Below are positions 10,378 through 22,972 of a stretch of 64,000 nucleotides of DNA, piece after piece (position 1 is the stretch's first letter; every line of letters starts with the position of its first letter). A model generated the notes under the pieces. The model worked only from the letters and a program-made list of their open reading frames with translations, was not told the DNA's origin and made no database searches. The stretch covers positions 21,991,335 through 22,055,334 of the forward strand of contig CM059977.1 in NCBI GenBank assembly GCA_030490835.1. Direction: 5' to 3'. The stretch comes from Annona cherimola. Taxonomy: Eukaryota; Streptophyta; Magnoliopsida; Magnoliales; Annonaceae. A program made the translations under genes and the position numbers.

Positions 10378-13300
10378 ATGGCGATGAGATCTGCAGATGC
10401 AGTAGCGATTGGACGGGCGTCTTTGATCTTGAGAAGGGCTTCGCGCTATTTCAGCGATGGAAAGAGCGGTAAGGTTTTGAGCGAGGAGGAGAGAGCTGCT
10501 GAAAACATCTTCATCCAGGTATTCCAAATGCTCTCCTTCATCTTCGTTTTTTTCTCCGTCTGCAAATCGAGATATTTCAATTTGCTTTACCTATTGCTGT
10601 CATTGCGCGCGGAAATAATCCATATAGATTGCATTTAGAATGCGCCGGCCGATGGGATAAGATGTGGTCAATGGACAGTGCTGCCGGTGAAGAGGAAGAA
10701 ATTACCATGTTGTTGTGCTAAGATTTCATAGGGTTGCAATCGAAAATCTCTAGATTGAGTGACTGAAAGTTTGGATTCTGCAACTTATTGTCATTGCTTT
10801 CGGTCAACCTAGGTAGCCAACGTGGTTGGGCTTTGTGGGGAAGTTGCCGATTCCAGTCAACTTGTGAATATGATTATCTTAAGCTGGAGGGCGTGATGAA
10901 GATGTCTTCACGCCTGCCCTCTGGGCGCAGATGATTTTGGACAGGAGCAAACGGCAGTGATTTGAGTGATAGAAAGATGTTTGGGGATGGATGGAAGGAG
11001 AGCGGGATTTGCATTGAGAATGATGGGAAGAAGGCGCAAGGAGATATTATTTGAGAGCTCACGGAAATAATGGGAAGAGAGATGGAATTTTCAGATCTTG
11101 TTGAACAGAAGCTAGATGAGCAGTACCTTGGCATACCTATTTTGTGATGTCTCCGTAAGCAGTTGCTTGTGTTACTTGGAATATTAGGATGCATTGTCCA
11201 ATCTTTATTTATTGTGTTGCTTAAAAATTCTGGAGAATGTTCAAGCAGCATGGCAATGTCCATCTTCCTTTCAGCTGGATTCTGGATATACTTTTAGTTT
11301 TAGTTTTTTGGGATTGTGACAGCCTTACGGCAATCAACTTTCTAGAAGTTTAACTGTCAAATTGTTTCCTTCTGGAGTAGGTATTGGGGTTCTGGATTGA
11401 AGGTTGGGGTGCTTTGCTTTAGTCACAGTCTATTGGTTTTCCTCAAGATCTCTTGCAGTTCTTCCTGGCCTGGATGTGATTATTTTTTACTTTAGATGTT
11501 TTCACCATTCTTGCTCATGGCTAGGATTAGAGCATTCTCTTTTTAAATTTGTTCTTTTTTTTAAAAAAAAAAATCCATTTTTATTCTTTGTTCTGGGTAC
11601 AATTTCTTCTTATTTTGCGTGTTTGCTTTTGGCTTTTGGAATTAGGTTTTTTATTGTCTAACTAGGAAAGTTTGCATTCGTGGAAGTTCATATATTCTTT
11701 ATAATCAGATATAGATCCTTCAATAGGGGTTATCAAATACATTTCCTCTCATTAGCAATATCAAATCCTTGGATCAAGCTTTAATTGAACTGAAAACTGT
11801 TATCCCTAATATCCTAAATCAAATGAGCATAGTGATGAATTACAGCAGCCTAACCAGGCATGATTCCCCACAACTAAAACATAAAAAATAATAACTATCT
11901 GTGCTAAGTGCTTCAGGTAGTTGAAAAACAAAAACTGGTGGAACTCACAGGATCATTACCTATTGAGTTGTGGAGATCACTGGCGATATTGGTGCATCCA
12001 GGATTAGAAGAATCTTGGCTCCTCTTTTGTAACAGTTAAAACTAGTCACGATATTTTTGCTCAAGAACAGGTTGATTGTGTTTTTGGACTTCACATGGTG
12101 CCCTTCGTACTAACAGTTACATATTTCATTGTGCAGAAAACTGAACGGGAGAAGCTGGAGAAGCTCGCACGCAAGGTATATAATGCTTCAAGGCCATTTT
12201 TCCATCTTTCATATGAGGGGAAATTCAATTGTGTAATGCTCAGTTGCATTATTTCGATCGATGGGCCTGTTTTAAATCACTGAGAAAATTCTCATGAATA
12301 ATGACATTGGTGATGCAGATCAAGAAAACCACATTAGTTGACTTCTTTCAGTAATCTTAATAGCTTGAGTTTTCAGGGCTTAAGTATTTTACAGTAGTTT
12401 ATCTTCTGATATCTTAATTAAATTTCATTTGTAATTTTCATTATTCTCTTTATAGGCCTATTTTAAGCATTAAATAAAATCTTACACTTGTTAAAATGAC
12501 GCACTTCTTTATTAGGATTGGATCATGAGAGCGATTTCCGTAGTTGTGCCACCTAAACCTGAAAGTGATTCCTAGGGTTTCTAATTCTACTGCTGCTGGT
12601 ACTATTTCTATTCATTGCTCACAAAACAGCCTCATTTTCATACAAAATTTTGATTTTTAGATGCATCCCATTTCATGCCAACTCATGGATTTTCTCAATG
12701 TTAAGATTGGCTTGCATTGCTTAGAGAGATGAATTCCAAAAGAATGGAATACAAGCTTGGATTAATTCAAACTAATCATTATGAAGATCGTTAAGGCACT
12801 TGGATTCACATCTTGATCATTATGATCCCAAATGACATTGTCAGTTGATGAACATAGCCACATTAGAAATCTTTGGGATCAGTCGCTTAAGTGAAATAGC
12901 CCCGTTAGAAAAAGATTACCTACTTGTCACCAATATGTTGCATTTATTGTCAGTTAAAAATGTCAGACTTTTGCCATTTGTCGATTCATCATGGATGTTG
13001 CCATCCTCACTTGTGAGGTTCAAATCTAGGGAAGTAGAAATTTGCAAGATCCCAGTGTTAATCAATGAAAAATCAAGATCAAGAGTTGTTTTCTTCTTGA
13101 AATGTGTTTTTTGTCAAAAGAGAAGCAGGCAAATAACTGCATTTGTAATCTAAACAATAAATCAAGATGGCATTTACCTACAGAAATTTCAGTTATGAAC
13201 TCTCAATTATTTTGCAGATAGGCCCGGCAGGGAGTAATGATAAATGATTGTCTATTCAATGCAGAATATGCATGGGTTGCTTTTGATTTTCACCGTTCTT

Positions 13301-13520
13301 GTTCTTGTATTTTCAGGGTTATAAACCAGAAGAAAAACCAACGTCTACTCCTGAAGCGGCAGAAGCTACTGCAAAGCCAAGCGATCCATCTGCCACATCA
13401 ACTGGAGTATCCACTGACAAGCATCGGAACTATGCTGTTGTTGCTGGCGTTGTTGCTGCAGCTGCTGCATTGGGTTGGTATCTCAAATCAAATACCAAGA
13501 AACCTGAAGTTCAGGACTAA
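10378..13520 (+). CDS. Mitochondrial IF1-like protein (F1F0-ATPase inhibitor-related)
   Basis: Three exons, 10378-10518, 12137-12175 and 13317-13520 (TAA), encode 127 aa. Residues 1-30 are basic and hydroxylated, with RRASRYFS: a mitochondrial presequence. The core LSEEERAAENIFIQ + KTEREKLEKLARK is a charged helix resembling the inhibitory region of ATPase inhibitor IF1, which blocks reverse ATP hydrolysis by F1. A Pro/Thr/Ala-rich linker follows, then a hydrophobic segment (YAVVAGVVAAAAALGWYL) and a short basic tail. The best match is the small plant family that includes At2g27730/At5g04750, annotated as IF1-like. The second exon, 39 nt, encodes only the coiled-coil core. ATG 10378 is used as it is the first in-frame ATG; ATG 10384 is an alternative. 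Confidence 0.8.
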
Positions 13521-13786
13521 GATGTTACATCTCCACCACCCCACCCCATTGTGTTTGAACTTCGCTAGCAGCTAAACCATAAAATATTCAGTTTTTCTTT
13601 TTTTTTTAAAAAAATGTCATTTTGCTGCCTCATAACTCAAAAGCCTGAATGCTATTTCTGGTTGCTGAATGAGAAAGCCAAAGTTTAGTCCCGGCACTTC
13701 TGTCCTTGAGCTGAACGTTGCTTTGCAATGAAAGTGTGTTTCTTTTTCCTTTTGCTTTCAAAAAACACATATTAGATGCCCATTTA

Positions 13787-13964
13787 GGGCCTGTTTCTTC
13801 CTGTTTATTTTTAAAGTGGAAAGTGTTATCGGGCGATGCTAGGCCTACCTTCGATTTTTCCCCCCGCCTGTGAAAAGCAAGAAAAAATCGGAAAACGCGT
13901 TATAGCAGAAAGCTTGAAATTGGAATTTATTAATGGTGTTTTTACAGTGGGGCCAAACAGGGCC
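13787..13964. mobile_element. Short MITE, GGGCCTGTTT ends
   Basis: Starts GGGCCTGTTTCTTCC and ends GGCCAAACAGGGCC, a near-perfect terminal inverted repeat around about 180 bp of non-coding DNA. Such ends are common in plant MITEs. It lies just behind the IF1-like gene. Confidence 0.65.
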
Positions 13965-15070
13965 TGAGTTTGTCAGCAACGAAGCAGCAGCTTTTAGAAA
14001 AATGGCCCAAATTTCTTTCTTCAAATGAGATGATTCTTTGGTGTTTTTTTTCTTTTTTTTTCAAAAAAATATTTCGAAAATTTATTTCATCTTATCAGCT
14101 TGTGAGTTGTGACCACGTGAGATATGACTAAGTTAGTGCATGAGGACTGATGTCAGTATATGTACTTGGAAGAACTACAACACCCATGACACTCCGATCG
14201 TAGTGCAAGAAGCTTATCAGTGCCTTTCTCAAATCTCATGCATATCCAGTCCTCACCGTCTTTGGTGTCCGGCATCATTGTCTTGCTAGAAATAAATTAT
14301 AAATTTTTTTAATGAAAATATCATCAGTGATATATGCTATATCGTCCGACACCATTTTCTTGCCGAGCTTTAAATTTCAAGTTTTTGTATTTCTATATAA
14401 TATATTCGGATAAAAAGTTTCTAAAACCCGGTTGCAATGCAACGCGATACATTAATTGTAGTATCGATTAATATCATTTCTTAGGTTATTTTTTCCTCCA
14501 AAACATATCCAGAGTATTTTTATTAGACAAATTAGTCTAATTTGTGTGATGATGACTCCAGCTTGTCGCATTGCAACAGGAGGAGATGGAAGTTGCTTTT
14601 CATGTTGATCGCTTGTGAACTACACATTACTAACCCGTTCGGCACTCTCAATCCTAAATTCCTAATCTTAGTCTTAATCCTGTTTTTGAATTTTAAAATT
14701 AAACTTATTTCAACCCTAAAATCTCTGTGTTGGATTCAAGTTTAAAATTTCGGCCTTTTCTTTCATCTAATAATTTTAAATTTTCTTCTTCAACTTATGT
14801 GCAACTATTTTTTGCTAAATTGACGTTTTCTTTTTTTGTTTTGGATATAAAAATGAGGTTATCTTTAGCATGGTATGCGGACGTACGCGTAATACAATTA
14901 CAACTACGGTCATTTTAGTAGCTCTAAAACGAATTTAAGTTTTAAACCCCTAGAAATAGCAATTTGGGTATGTTGATGGGACGGTCCAACTTGCATTCGT
15001 ATAAAAAATAATTTAATTAATAGGCTTTTTAATTTCATTGGCAAATTTATGAACAGTTTTAAGATATGTA
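13965..15070. other. Intergenic, no gene seen
   Basis: AT-rich DNA with short ORFs (14542-15101, both strands) that lack family features or a gene-like context. Confidence 0.4.
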
Positions 15071-15330
15071 GGGAGTGTTTGTTTATACCAAAATTTTTCA
15101 AATTAAAATTTTTTAATTTAAAACTTTTCGTTTTCTATAATTATCTTATTTTAAATCATTTATTCATTTTTTACTATAAAATTACCTTACTTTTCAATCA
15201 TTTCTACAATACTATCTATATATTTAACTTATTTATTTTAACTTATATTTTCTCTTCATCATTTCTCCTGTCATTTTATATTTCTTTTTCATTTAAATTT
15301 TTTTATGACTTCTCAGACATACTCTTAACG
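15071..15330 (+). mobile_element. MITE, GTGTGTTTG family
   Basis: Begins GGGAGTGTTTGTTTATACC and contains the family core (ATCATTTCTACAATACTA, TTTTAACTTATATTTTC, TCATTTCTCC). The right end is degraded. Confidence 0.7.
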
Positions 15331-16429
15331 TACATTTTACTTGGAATCGATAATAGGATTGGGTACGTTTCAAAATGCGTGGCGCGTTAGAGGCAGCATT
15401 GACAACTTAGTAAAATATACGATTTGGAACAAGTAAATAGATAATTTAGAATATAGAACTTAGGAGATGAACTATTAAAAGCTTAAGAATATATTAATAA
15501 ATGATTAAAAAATGTAATAATGTTGAAAAATTCAGGAATTAATTGCGCAAACTAAAATTGCCTTTTGAAAGTTGATAATTATTACAGTGGAAAAAAGGTA
15601 TTTCTGTCATATGTAATGATTAATAATGTAGAAAAAATTCTAATAAAAAATAATAATGCAGAAAAGTTACAAGCTCCAGACTTTTGCAAGCTGGGATGCG
15701 TATCGGTGATGTTTTTTCTTAGGGTAAAAAAAAGACAGAAGAGAAGTTAGCTATCCTAAACTTAATGTTTGTATTAGTTTTAATTTTTTTAAATAAAGTT
15801 TTTGAGCATTAGCTACGTAAAAATTGTTAAAATATTATTCAAAAGGCAAGTAATAAATACGTGTAATATATTATAAAAATATACATTTAATATGTTAGCG
15901 TGAGCTTTGTTTATACTAACATCCCTCCTCTATTTTAACCTATTCTATTTTTTATGAGTATTTATATACATCATGATAACTCATGTTATATTCAAGTATA
16001 TTTATAGCTCTGGTATAAACAAAAACTCCTACATTACTTAAATGGAGAAAGAGAGTCGAACTCGTGACTAACCAAGAATGACTTGAGTAACCATTAAAGT
16101 ATACCTCTGGGCAACTTATTATGTTTTTAATATCATAAAGTTTTGATAAAATATTTACTCCATTTGTTTATTTTACATCCCTCATGCACATGCATAAAAT
16201 CAACTTAATAGAATAATGTATATGTATAAAATCAACTTAATAACATGGTAATTTATTTGGAAGGATTAAGGTGCTTAGATAAGATGAAAAATTGGGATAA
16301 AAAAAAAGATAATGATGCATATTTGGAGTGGGAAATTTGTACGGAAAATATAAAATTCTTATTAAAAAATTAAAAATATTGTAAAGTTAAGAATTCCATA
16401 CCGTACACGTCTCTTTCAAAGATCTTGTA
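15331..16429. other. Intergenic, no gene seen
   Basis: AT-rich. Around 16045-16125 the sequence GAGTCGAACTCGTGAC...AACCATTAAAGTATACC looks like a decayed tRNA-derived SINE in reverse orientation; no boundaries were found. Confidence 0.35.
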
Positions 16430-16790
16430 TTTTTTTTAGAATACCTCGAATGTTAAATATTAAATTTAAAATTATATTTTCAACATTTAAACTATTTAAA
16501 TATTATTATTATATGAATAAATAATCCTAAAAAATAGTATTATATGTTAATACATGTGTAAATGGATTAAATATGTTCATAATTTTCTCATGAATATATG
16601 TTTTTGAAGCAAATGTACTTATGCATATATTTATTCGGTCAAAACTTAGTCTCTTTACCATTAAATACAACAAATATAATAAATTTTCTATTAAACATTA
16701 ATATATTTACTTATATGAGTATGTTAGATAGAATTCATAAAAAAAAAGTATGTTAGATAAAAGTGGAACTATGAAAGCATATCAATTATA
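16430..16790. mobile_element. Partial fold-back MITE, AGAAGC family
   Basis: Shares long stretches with the family (AATACATGTGTAAATGGATT, CATGAATATATGTTTTTGAA). The terminal repeats are missing or decayed. Confidence 0.5.
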
Positions 16791-16953
16791 GGTGACATTT
16801 GGTAATATAACTATAAGATAGGATAGTACGCAAGTATGTTACACGAAAAAAAGAATATTTAAAAAAATATATAAATAAGAGGTCATAGTATTGGAGTAAA
16901 TAAAGTAGTAAGGAGAAAAATAAATAAAATATAAAAATAAAGTTAAAAAAATA

Positions 16954-17226
16954 AGGGCATGTCTTGTAAATTTTAAAACTTTTTTTAACTAAAATTTTTT
17001 AATGTAAAACTTTTCACTCTGCGAAAGTGTTATATTTTTTAAAATTATTTTTAATATTTTTCTGTACGACTATCATATTTTTTAATCGTTTATACACTAC
17101 GACCTATATAACTAACTTATTTATTTTAACTTTATTATCTTTACTCATTATTATTATATCTCTCATGTTATATATTTTTATCAAAAAAAATTTAGATAAA
17201 TTTTTTTTCACTTTTTAAACCCTCCT
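16954..17226 (+). mobile_element. MITE, GTGTGTTTG family
   Basis: Starts AGGGCATGTCTTGTAAA, carries the core (TTTAATCGTTTATACACTAC, CTTTATTATCTTTACTCATT) and ends TTTTTAAACCCTCCTT. It forms an inverted pair with the copy at 17384-17641. Confidence 0.65.
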
Positions 17227-17383
17227 TAAGGTTGTTAGATAAAAGATGACGTTGTTAGCAACAAACGCTGAAGTACATTATGTGTCGTGCATAGTGCGGA
17301 GAGTATTATAGTAAATTTTTTTATACCGAGAGGATTATATATGTATGAACACTGTAATATTAACTTAGTGAATATATAAATAA

Positions 17384-17641
17384 TGGTGTGTTTAGAAATG
17401 GATAAAACTTTTAATGAAAAGTTGTAGAAAGTAAAAGTTATCAAGTGATATAATAAGGGTAACGATTAAGAGTAAATAGGATAAAGTTAAAATAGATAGA
17501 TTAGTTGTGTATAAATAATTGAAAAGAAGGATAATTATATAAAAAAATGAAGAAATAATTAAAAAATAAATTAAAAAATTTTAACTTGAAAATAGATTAA
17601 AAAATTTTAACTTAACAATTTTTACTCGTTAATAAATATAT
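17384..17641 (-). mobile_element. MITE, GTGTGTTTG family, inverted copy
   Basis: Begins TGGTGTGTTTAGAAATGG, with the core in reverse orientation (GAGTAAATAGGATAAAGTTA). The right end runs into an A-rich tract. It lies about 400 bp before the kinase gene, facing the 16954 copy across a 157-bp spacer. Confidence 0.65.
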
Positions 17642-18011
17642 CAAAAAAAAAAAAAAAAAAAGACAAGGGTGGTTCGTCGGGGTGGTCGCACTCACACCCG
17701 CGGGTCAGTGCTCCAAAAGCTAAATTCGGAGGTTTTTCCATCGAATCAGGGCAGCGGCCCATGAAAAACCATGTGCTGTCGCAATCCGCTCTCTGCGCGC
17801 CCCCAAAAACCCTAAAAAAGATCTAAAACGCTGAGCCCTTTCGAGACCTAGTTGCGCGACAGGCGGCAAAATATAAGTAAAAAAATAATAATAATAATAA
17901 AACATTTTCTCCATTCAAACCTCCGAAAAGTTTCCCTCTTTGCTATTATCCTCTCCGGCCTGTTCTCCCCCCTCTCTCGGTTGTCGGCTTGTCGCTGTTA
18001 GTGGCCGAGCA

Positions 18012-18160
18012 ATGAGGATGGAAATGCGGTGGCGTACCTGAGCAAAACCCTTGAAATGCTTAGCAGCAGTTTCAGGCATGCAAAAGCTCTGGCGGCGAAG
18101 CCCTGTCCCCCTCCTCTGCACTGCGGGCCACACCGCTCCTCTTTCTCCACATCTCCGTAG
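18012..18160 (+). promoter_or_regulatory. Two upstream ORFs before the kinase start
   Basis: A 9-codon uORF (18012-18041) is followed by a 34-codon uORF (18056-18160), MLSSSFRHAKALA..., which overlaps the first in-frame ATG of the kinase (18078) in another frame. The second uORF ends 19 bp before another in-frame ATG at 18180. This could favour initiation at 18180 by reinitiation; its N-terminus also looks like a transit peptide. Confidence 0.45.
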
Positions 18161-21100
18161 CCTCCCTCCTTTCTTCTCCATGCCCGCCCCTCTCCGCCCC
18201 TCTCCCCGCTGCACCCCTCTCCGCCATTCCCCCGGTGCCGTCCTAGCCCCCGCCTCCCTCTCAGGAACCGGCTGCCGCCGCTCGCCGTCGCGGCCTTGGC
18301 CGGCGTTCGGCGAGTCGGAGCCCGGATTCCGGTCGGCTTGGCTGCAGGGAGGGCCGGACAGGAGGTGCTTGGTTTCCGAAGTGCTGAAAAGCCCTTCGAA
18401 GCAGAGTTGCAGTGATAAGTCGCCTTCTGGAGAAGAAAAGCAGCAGCAGCCTCAGCCGCGGCTGCAGCGTGAAAGGAGACAGAAGGGTGGGGATGGCGCT
18501 GCTGCAGCGGCTTCTCTTATTGGGAATCATCCCGATCTCCTCGCGATTCCGGGCGTGGGCCCGAGGAATATGCAGAAGCTCGTCGATAAGGGCATTGGCG
18601 GGGTTGATGATCTCAAGCAACTGTACAAAGACAAGGTAAGCAACTCCAGTAGTTTGCGGTTAAGCGCTCTGATTTTGCAGAAGATCTCCGTTTATGTTCT
18701 GCTGAGGTTTTGTGGTGGTTTTGTTGCTGAGGACTTGTTTTTATGATGAGTCAACTGAGTAGGAATGAAATGGGTTATGGAACGAAGCCCAGTTTTTTCT
18801 GGCCAGTATTTCTCGGGAGCTGCGAATCACAACCTCTGCATTGCGGGAATGGATTGAGTCAGAGAGGAAAGGATTGAGGAAGACCATGATTAAATGTTCC
18901 AAAATCGCTGGGTATCAAGTCATTCTTGGACCATATCATCAAAAAGTTGCTGTGGGATGGTGCCAGATGGCTTGTTGATGTTAAACTGATGGATATTTGA
19001 GATGGACAATGATCCAATGGATACATTTTCGACAGTAATTTGAGTTCATGATTGCCCAAATTATCTAATTTCGTTGTTTTGGTGTATCAACTCTTAACGC
19101 TGGGGCCTAGGTTCATCTGAGAGCTGATTAGATTGGTTTTTGAGTTATGCCCACATTCCTTTACTGGGGGGACATAACCGCATGAGTGCTTTGGCTTCTC
19201 ACTCTCTAGAAGTGTGTCAGACAGGTGTTCCCTGAAATTCACTTGTGTTTTGAACCCATTATCATTGCATTTATGTGTTTGGTCGAGGGTGATCTGTTGG
19301 CCATAATGAACTCCTCTATATTGCAATAAGTTTTTTCTTTTATTTATTTATTTATTTACGTAGAGAGTGATTAGCCTTTGCCTCAAATGCATGGAAGTAT
19401 ATTGTTGTTCTAACGAGGCTTTTCTTTGCAGTTTATTGGAGAGCCTAGTCAGAAGATGGTAGACTTTTTGCAGAGTTCAGTTGGAATTATCCATAGAAAC
19501 CATGCAGAGAGTATTACCTCTTTCATCAAAGAGAGTGTGGATGAAGAGTTAAAGGAGGAAATCTCTCACTCTGATTTGGATGCTGCCCGTAAGAAGAGGC
19601 TGACTTTTTGTGTGGAGGGAAACATCAGCGTTGGGAAGACGACTTTCCTGCAGAGGATAGCTAATGAAACTCTGGAACTGCGTGACCTTGTCGAGGTGGT
19701 TCCTGAGCCCATTTCTAAGTGGCAAGATGTTGGGCCTGATCACTTCAACATACTGGATGCATTCTATGCAGACCCAGAAAGGTATGCATATACCTTCCAA
19801 AATTATGTGTTTGTGACAAGGGTCATGCAGGAACGTGAATCTGCTGGTGGAGTTAAACCCCTCAGGCTGATGGAAAGAAGCGTTTTCAGCGATAGGATGG
19901 TGAGCATTTTATTTTTGAAATTGTTTCAGTGAATATCGAGGCAAGATTTTAGTTTGTATCTGTATTTTTCTTTGTTTGTATTTTAGCTAAGTGACTGTCT
20001 GTTTCGTTTCATTAAATTTTGTGATATTCCAAGGTTCTTTCAGTTTTCTGGTTGGTGGGGCCGTTGTTGATATTCCCCATCTGTAAAGTTGTAGTTTATT
20101 GACACATGAATGCATTGCATACCTACTCTGTATTTAGAATTTTCTGATGAAATTCTTCCGGTGGGAATGAACGTGTGAGGTGCATGCAACCTTTGGTGGT
20201 TGATGATACAAAAGCTTGATCCTCTGAACTTTGTGAACTTCAGAATGATGATTCTGTCAAATGGGCTGGACAACTAATGATCCTATCCTGGGCTGAGCCC
20301 TAATAATGTAAATGGCATCATCACTGGTTTTAGCTTGTGTAGGCTAAGTGGGGAAGGTTGATTCAATTCGTGCAGGGTTTGACTTGTTAGGGGTTTTTAA
20401 ATATTTGAGAGACTGGCTGCAACTGTTTGAGCTTTGTTACTGGGGCAGTCACCATCACCTGCGAATGCCAATATGGTGGATAGGACTCTATCCCGGGTTC
20501 TTCGTATCAGACTGTCTGTCTATATTGGCAAACATGGGCCTTGTCTATGCAGATGCCACCTTGTATTTACAGATATTGTTTGACTGTGAAGGCAGGAGGG
20601 TTTTATTCCTTTTGAGGGAAACTCCTTCACTTTATTCCTTCTGAGGAAAACTCCTTTTCCATTCTCCCACTTACCCCATTATATTCTATAATCTATAGGA
20701 TATCAACTTCATTAAAGGGGTTTTCATTGATCGAAAGTTCAAAACTAATTTCTTAAGGTTGATAAATGATTTGGTAAGTGCTAGTTGAGATTTTGGGAAA
20801 GATTAGTTAGGGCTCAATATTCAAGATTTCTACTTCTCTACAAGATCTTGCCTTATTCAGCCACAGAGGCGAGCCCGTCATGGTTGGTCACCTGCTGATG
20901 AGGTCTTAGCCCATTGCAAGTGCACAATATGAGCTAGGGAATTCTTCTTGTGTGATGTACTTTGCTGGCGACAAATAAAATCATTTATCCAGATGAGGAA
21001 TAGATATTCAGAAAAGAAGAACAGAGTTCTTGGCTTTGGTATGCCACTTTCATCATAGCTTGTTTAGCGTTATTTGATTGCCAGGAAAGTAAGAGGCTAC

Positions 21101-22972
21101 CTAGTAAGATAAGGTACTCCTAGAAACTAGAAAGTCTCTGTAGATGAACAGAAGGTCGTGTACTGGTTTCTTATGCGCATAGAATGGTGCACATTCCCAA
21201 TTCAAAATTATATGATCTGGTTAAGATCCTATAGTGTAGTATATGATTGATAATCGCTTGATCAGAGAGGAAGGGAAGAAGGATATTTTCATGAATGAAT
21301 GTGCAAACTACAGGAATGAAAAGTTATACCGACAATTGGCCTTAACCTGGACAGGATGTTCCTTCAATTGATCTGCATTCTCTATTAACCCAGATTTCTC
21401 CTGGGCTTGTGTAAGACTGAATGCAAGGGTACATAGCATCTGAGTTGGAAATCCATTAACATCTTGGTTAATATCTCTCTTGTGGATCATTGTCTTTGGC
21501 CTTCTTTGTCCTTGAGAGACCCTGACCATGACACTTTAATATGTCATAGAATGCATGCCCCACATTGAGAACTTCTATGTTTGAATGGATCCTGCCTTGA
21601 GCACCTGGATTGTAACTTGTAATATGCCTTCTGGACATAGGTCTTTGTTCGAGCTGTTCATGAAGCGAAATGGATGAATGAAATGGAGATCAGCATCTAT
21701 GACTCATGGTTTGATCCTGTTGTATCTTGCATGCCTGGACTTATCCCTGATGGATTCATCTATCTTAGAGCTAGTCCTGATACCTGCCACAAAAGACTGA
21801 AGCTGCGCAAGAGAACAGAAGAGGGTGGGGTAACTCTGGATTATCTGCGGGACTTGCATGAAAAGCATGAGAGCTGGTTGTTCCCCTCCCAAAGAGGAAA
21901 TCATGGTGTATTATCTGTCAGTCAGTTGCCTCTACATGTGGACTATACTGTACATCCTGATATAAGAGATCGAGTATTCTATTTGGAAGGCGACCATATG
22001 CATTCAAGCATTCAGAAGGTTATATTTTTGCTTTGATCATGTCTTCAAGTTTTCTTTACGAAGTTATCTACTTACTGAAAAATGTTATCTTTCTGTTTGT
22101 TTGGAAGCAGGTTCCTGCTTTGGTTTTGGACTGCGAACCCAACATCGATTTCAGCAAAGATGTTGAAGCAAAGCAACAGTAAGTTTGTTGATCCTCTCAT
22201 GCTGATATTATCTCCTGAGCCTTTTAATTAACTTATCATTTCACAGCCCTGTTGGATGTTTTCTGTTTCCTTTTTTGCACTCTTTATTCAAATTCATCGA
22301 GGAGATGGGGAAAAAAAGAAATGAGATTGCAATCTTATATTTTTATGATCACTAAATGGACAATTAGTTTTGATGTGGAATCAGCATATCAGTTACTTCT
22401 TATTGTGATTGAGATTAAGTCGATATGAACTTTCATTGCAGCCTTCCGTTTTATGCTAAGAAATTTGTATTTGGACTATTGTCGTATGTTATTCGGTCCT
22501 ATTGAGTTGATTATTGTTTCTTTGCTTCTGATGATAGTGCATTGTTCTGATTGAACCGGAAATTCATTTATATTAAAGTTTGTACACGAGCTCCAATGAT
22601 ATCATATTTCCATTTTTGTGTGCTATTAGGAAAGGTTTGTAGTCTTACTTAGTCTATTTATTATTGAGACTTTCTTTTTCCCATTTATTTCCTTTTACCT
22701 ATTTGTAGCTTTTGGCATGTCTGTTGGTAGTATGCTTAGTCTTGTGTATCTTGTGTAGGTATGCCCGCCAGGTGGCTGAGTTCTTTGAATTCGTGAAGAA
22801 GCAGAAAGAGGTCTCATCTTCGGATTCCTCCAACGAAGGCAAGGGTTCAAACCAGCGGTTGGTGATGCCGTATAAAAGTGGTCTCTGGGTTCCGCAAGGG
22901 AATCATTTCCCAGAATCAGCACTGAAATCTCTGGATTTCAGAAGAGCTATGTCATCATTCATATCTGGTTAA
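18078..22972 (+). CDS. Deoxynucleoside kinase (dNK family) with N-terminal extension
   Basis: Phosphorylates deoxyribonucleosides in the salvage pathway. Five exons, 18078-18635, 19432-19899, 21641-22018, 22111-22178 and 22759-22972 (TAA), are phase-consistent and give about 561 aa. Residues 1-140 are Arg/Ser/Pro-rich, a probable plastid/mitochondrial transit region. LLAIPGVGPRNMQKLVDKGI resembles a helix-hairpin-helix. The kinase domain shows the P-loop GNISVGKTTF, the EPISKW segment, ERSVFSDRM (the E-R-S motif), and RKRTEEGG, the Arg-rich lid. Length and layout match the plant homologue At1g72040 (dNK). The start is uncertain: ATG 18078 and ATG 18180 are both in frame. The first 100 bp behind the stop contain no other gene. 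Confidence 0.92.

Noticed and set aside
18078..18260. Independent Ser/Pro-rich protein at the kinase 5' end
   Set aside because: The same frame continues without a stop into the kinase domain, so it is the kinase's own N-terminal extension.
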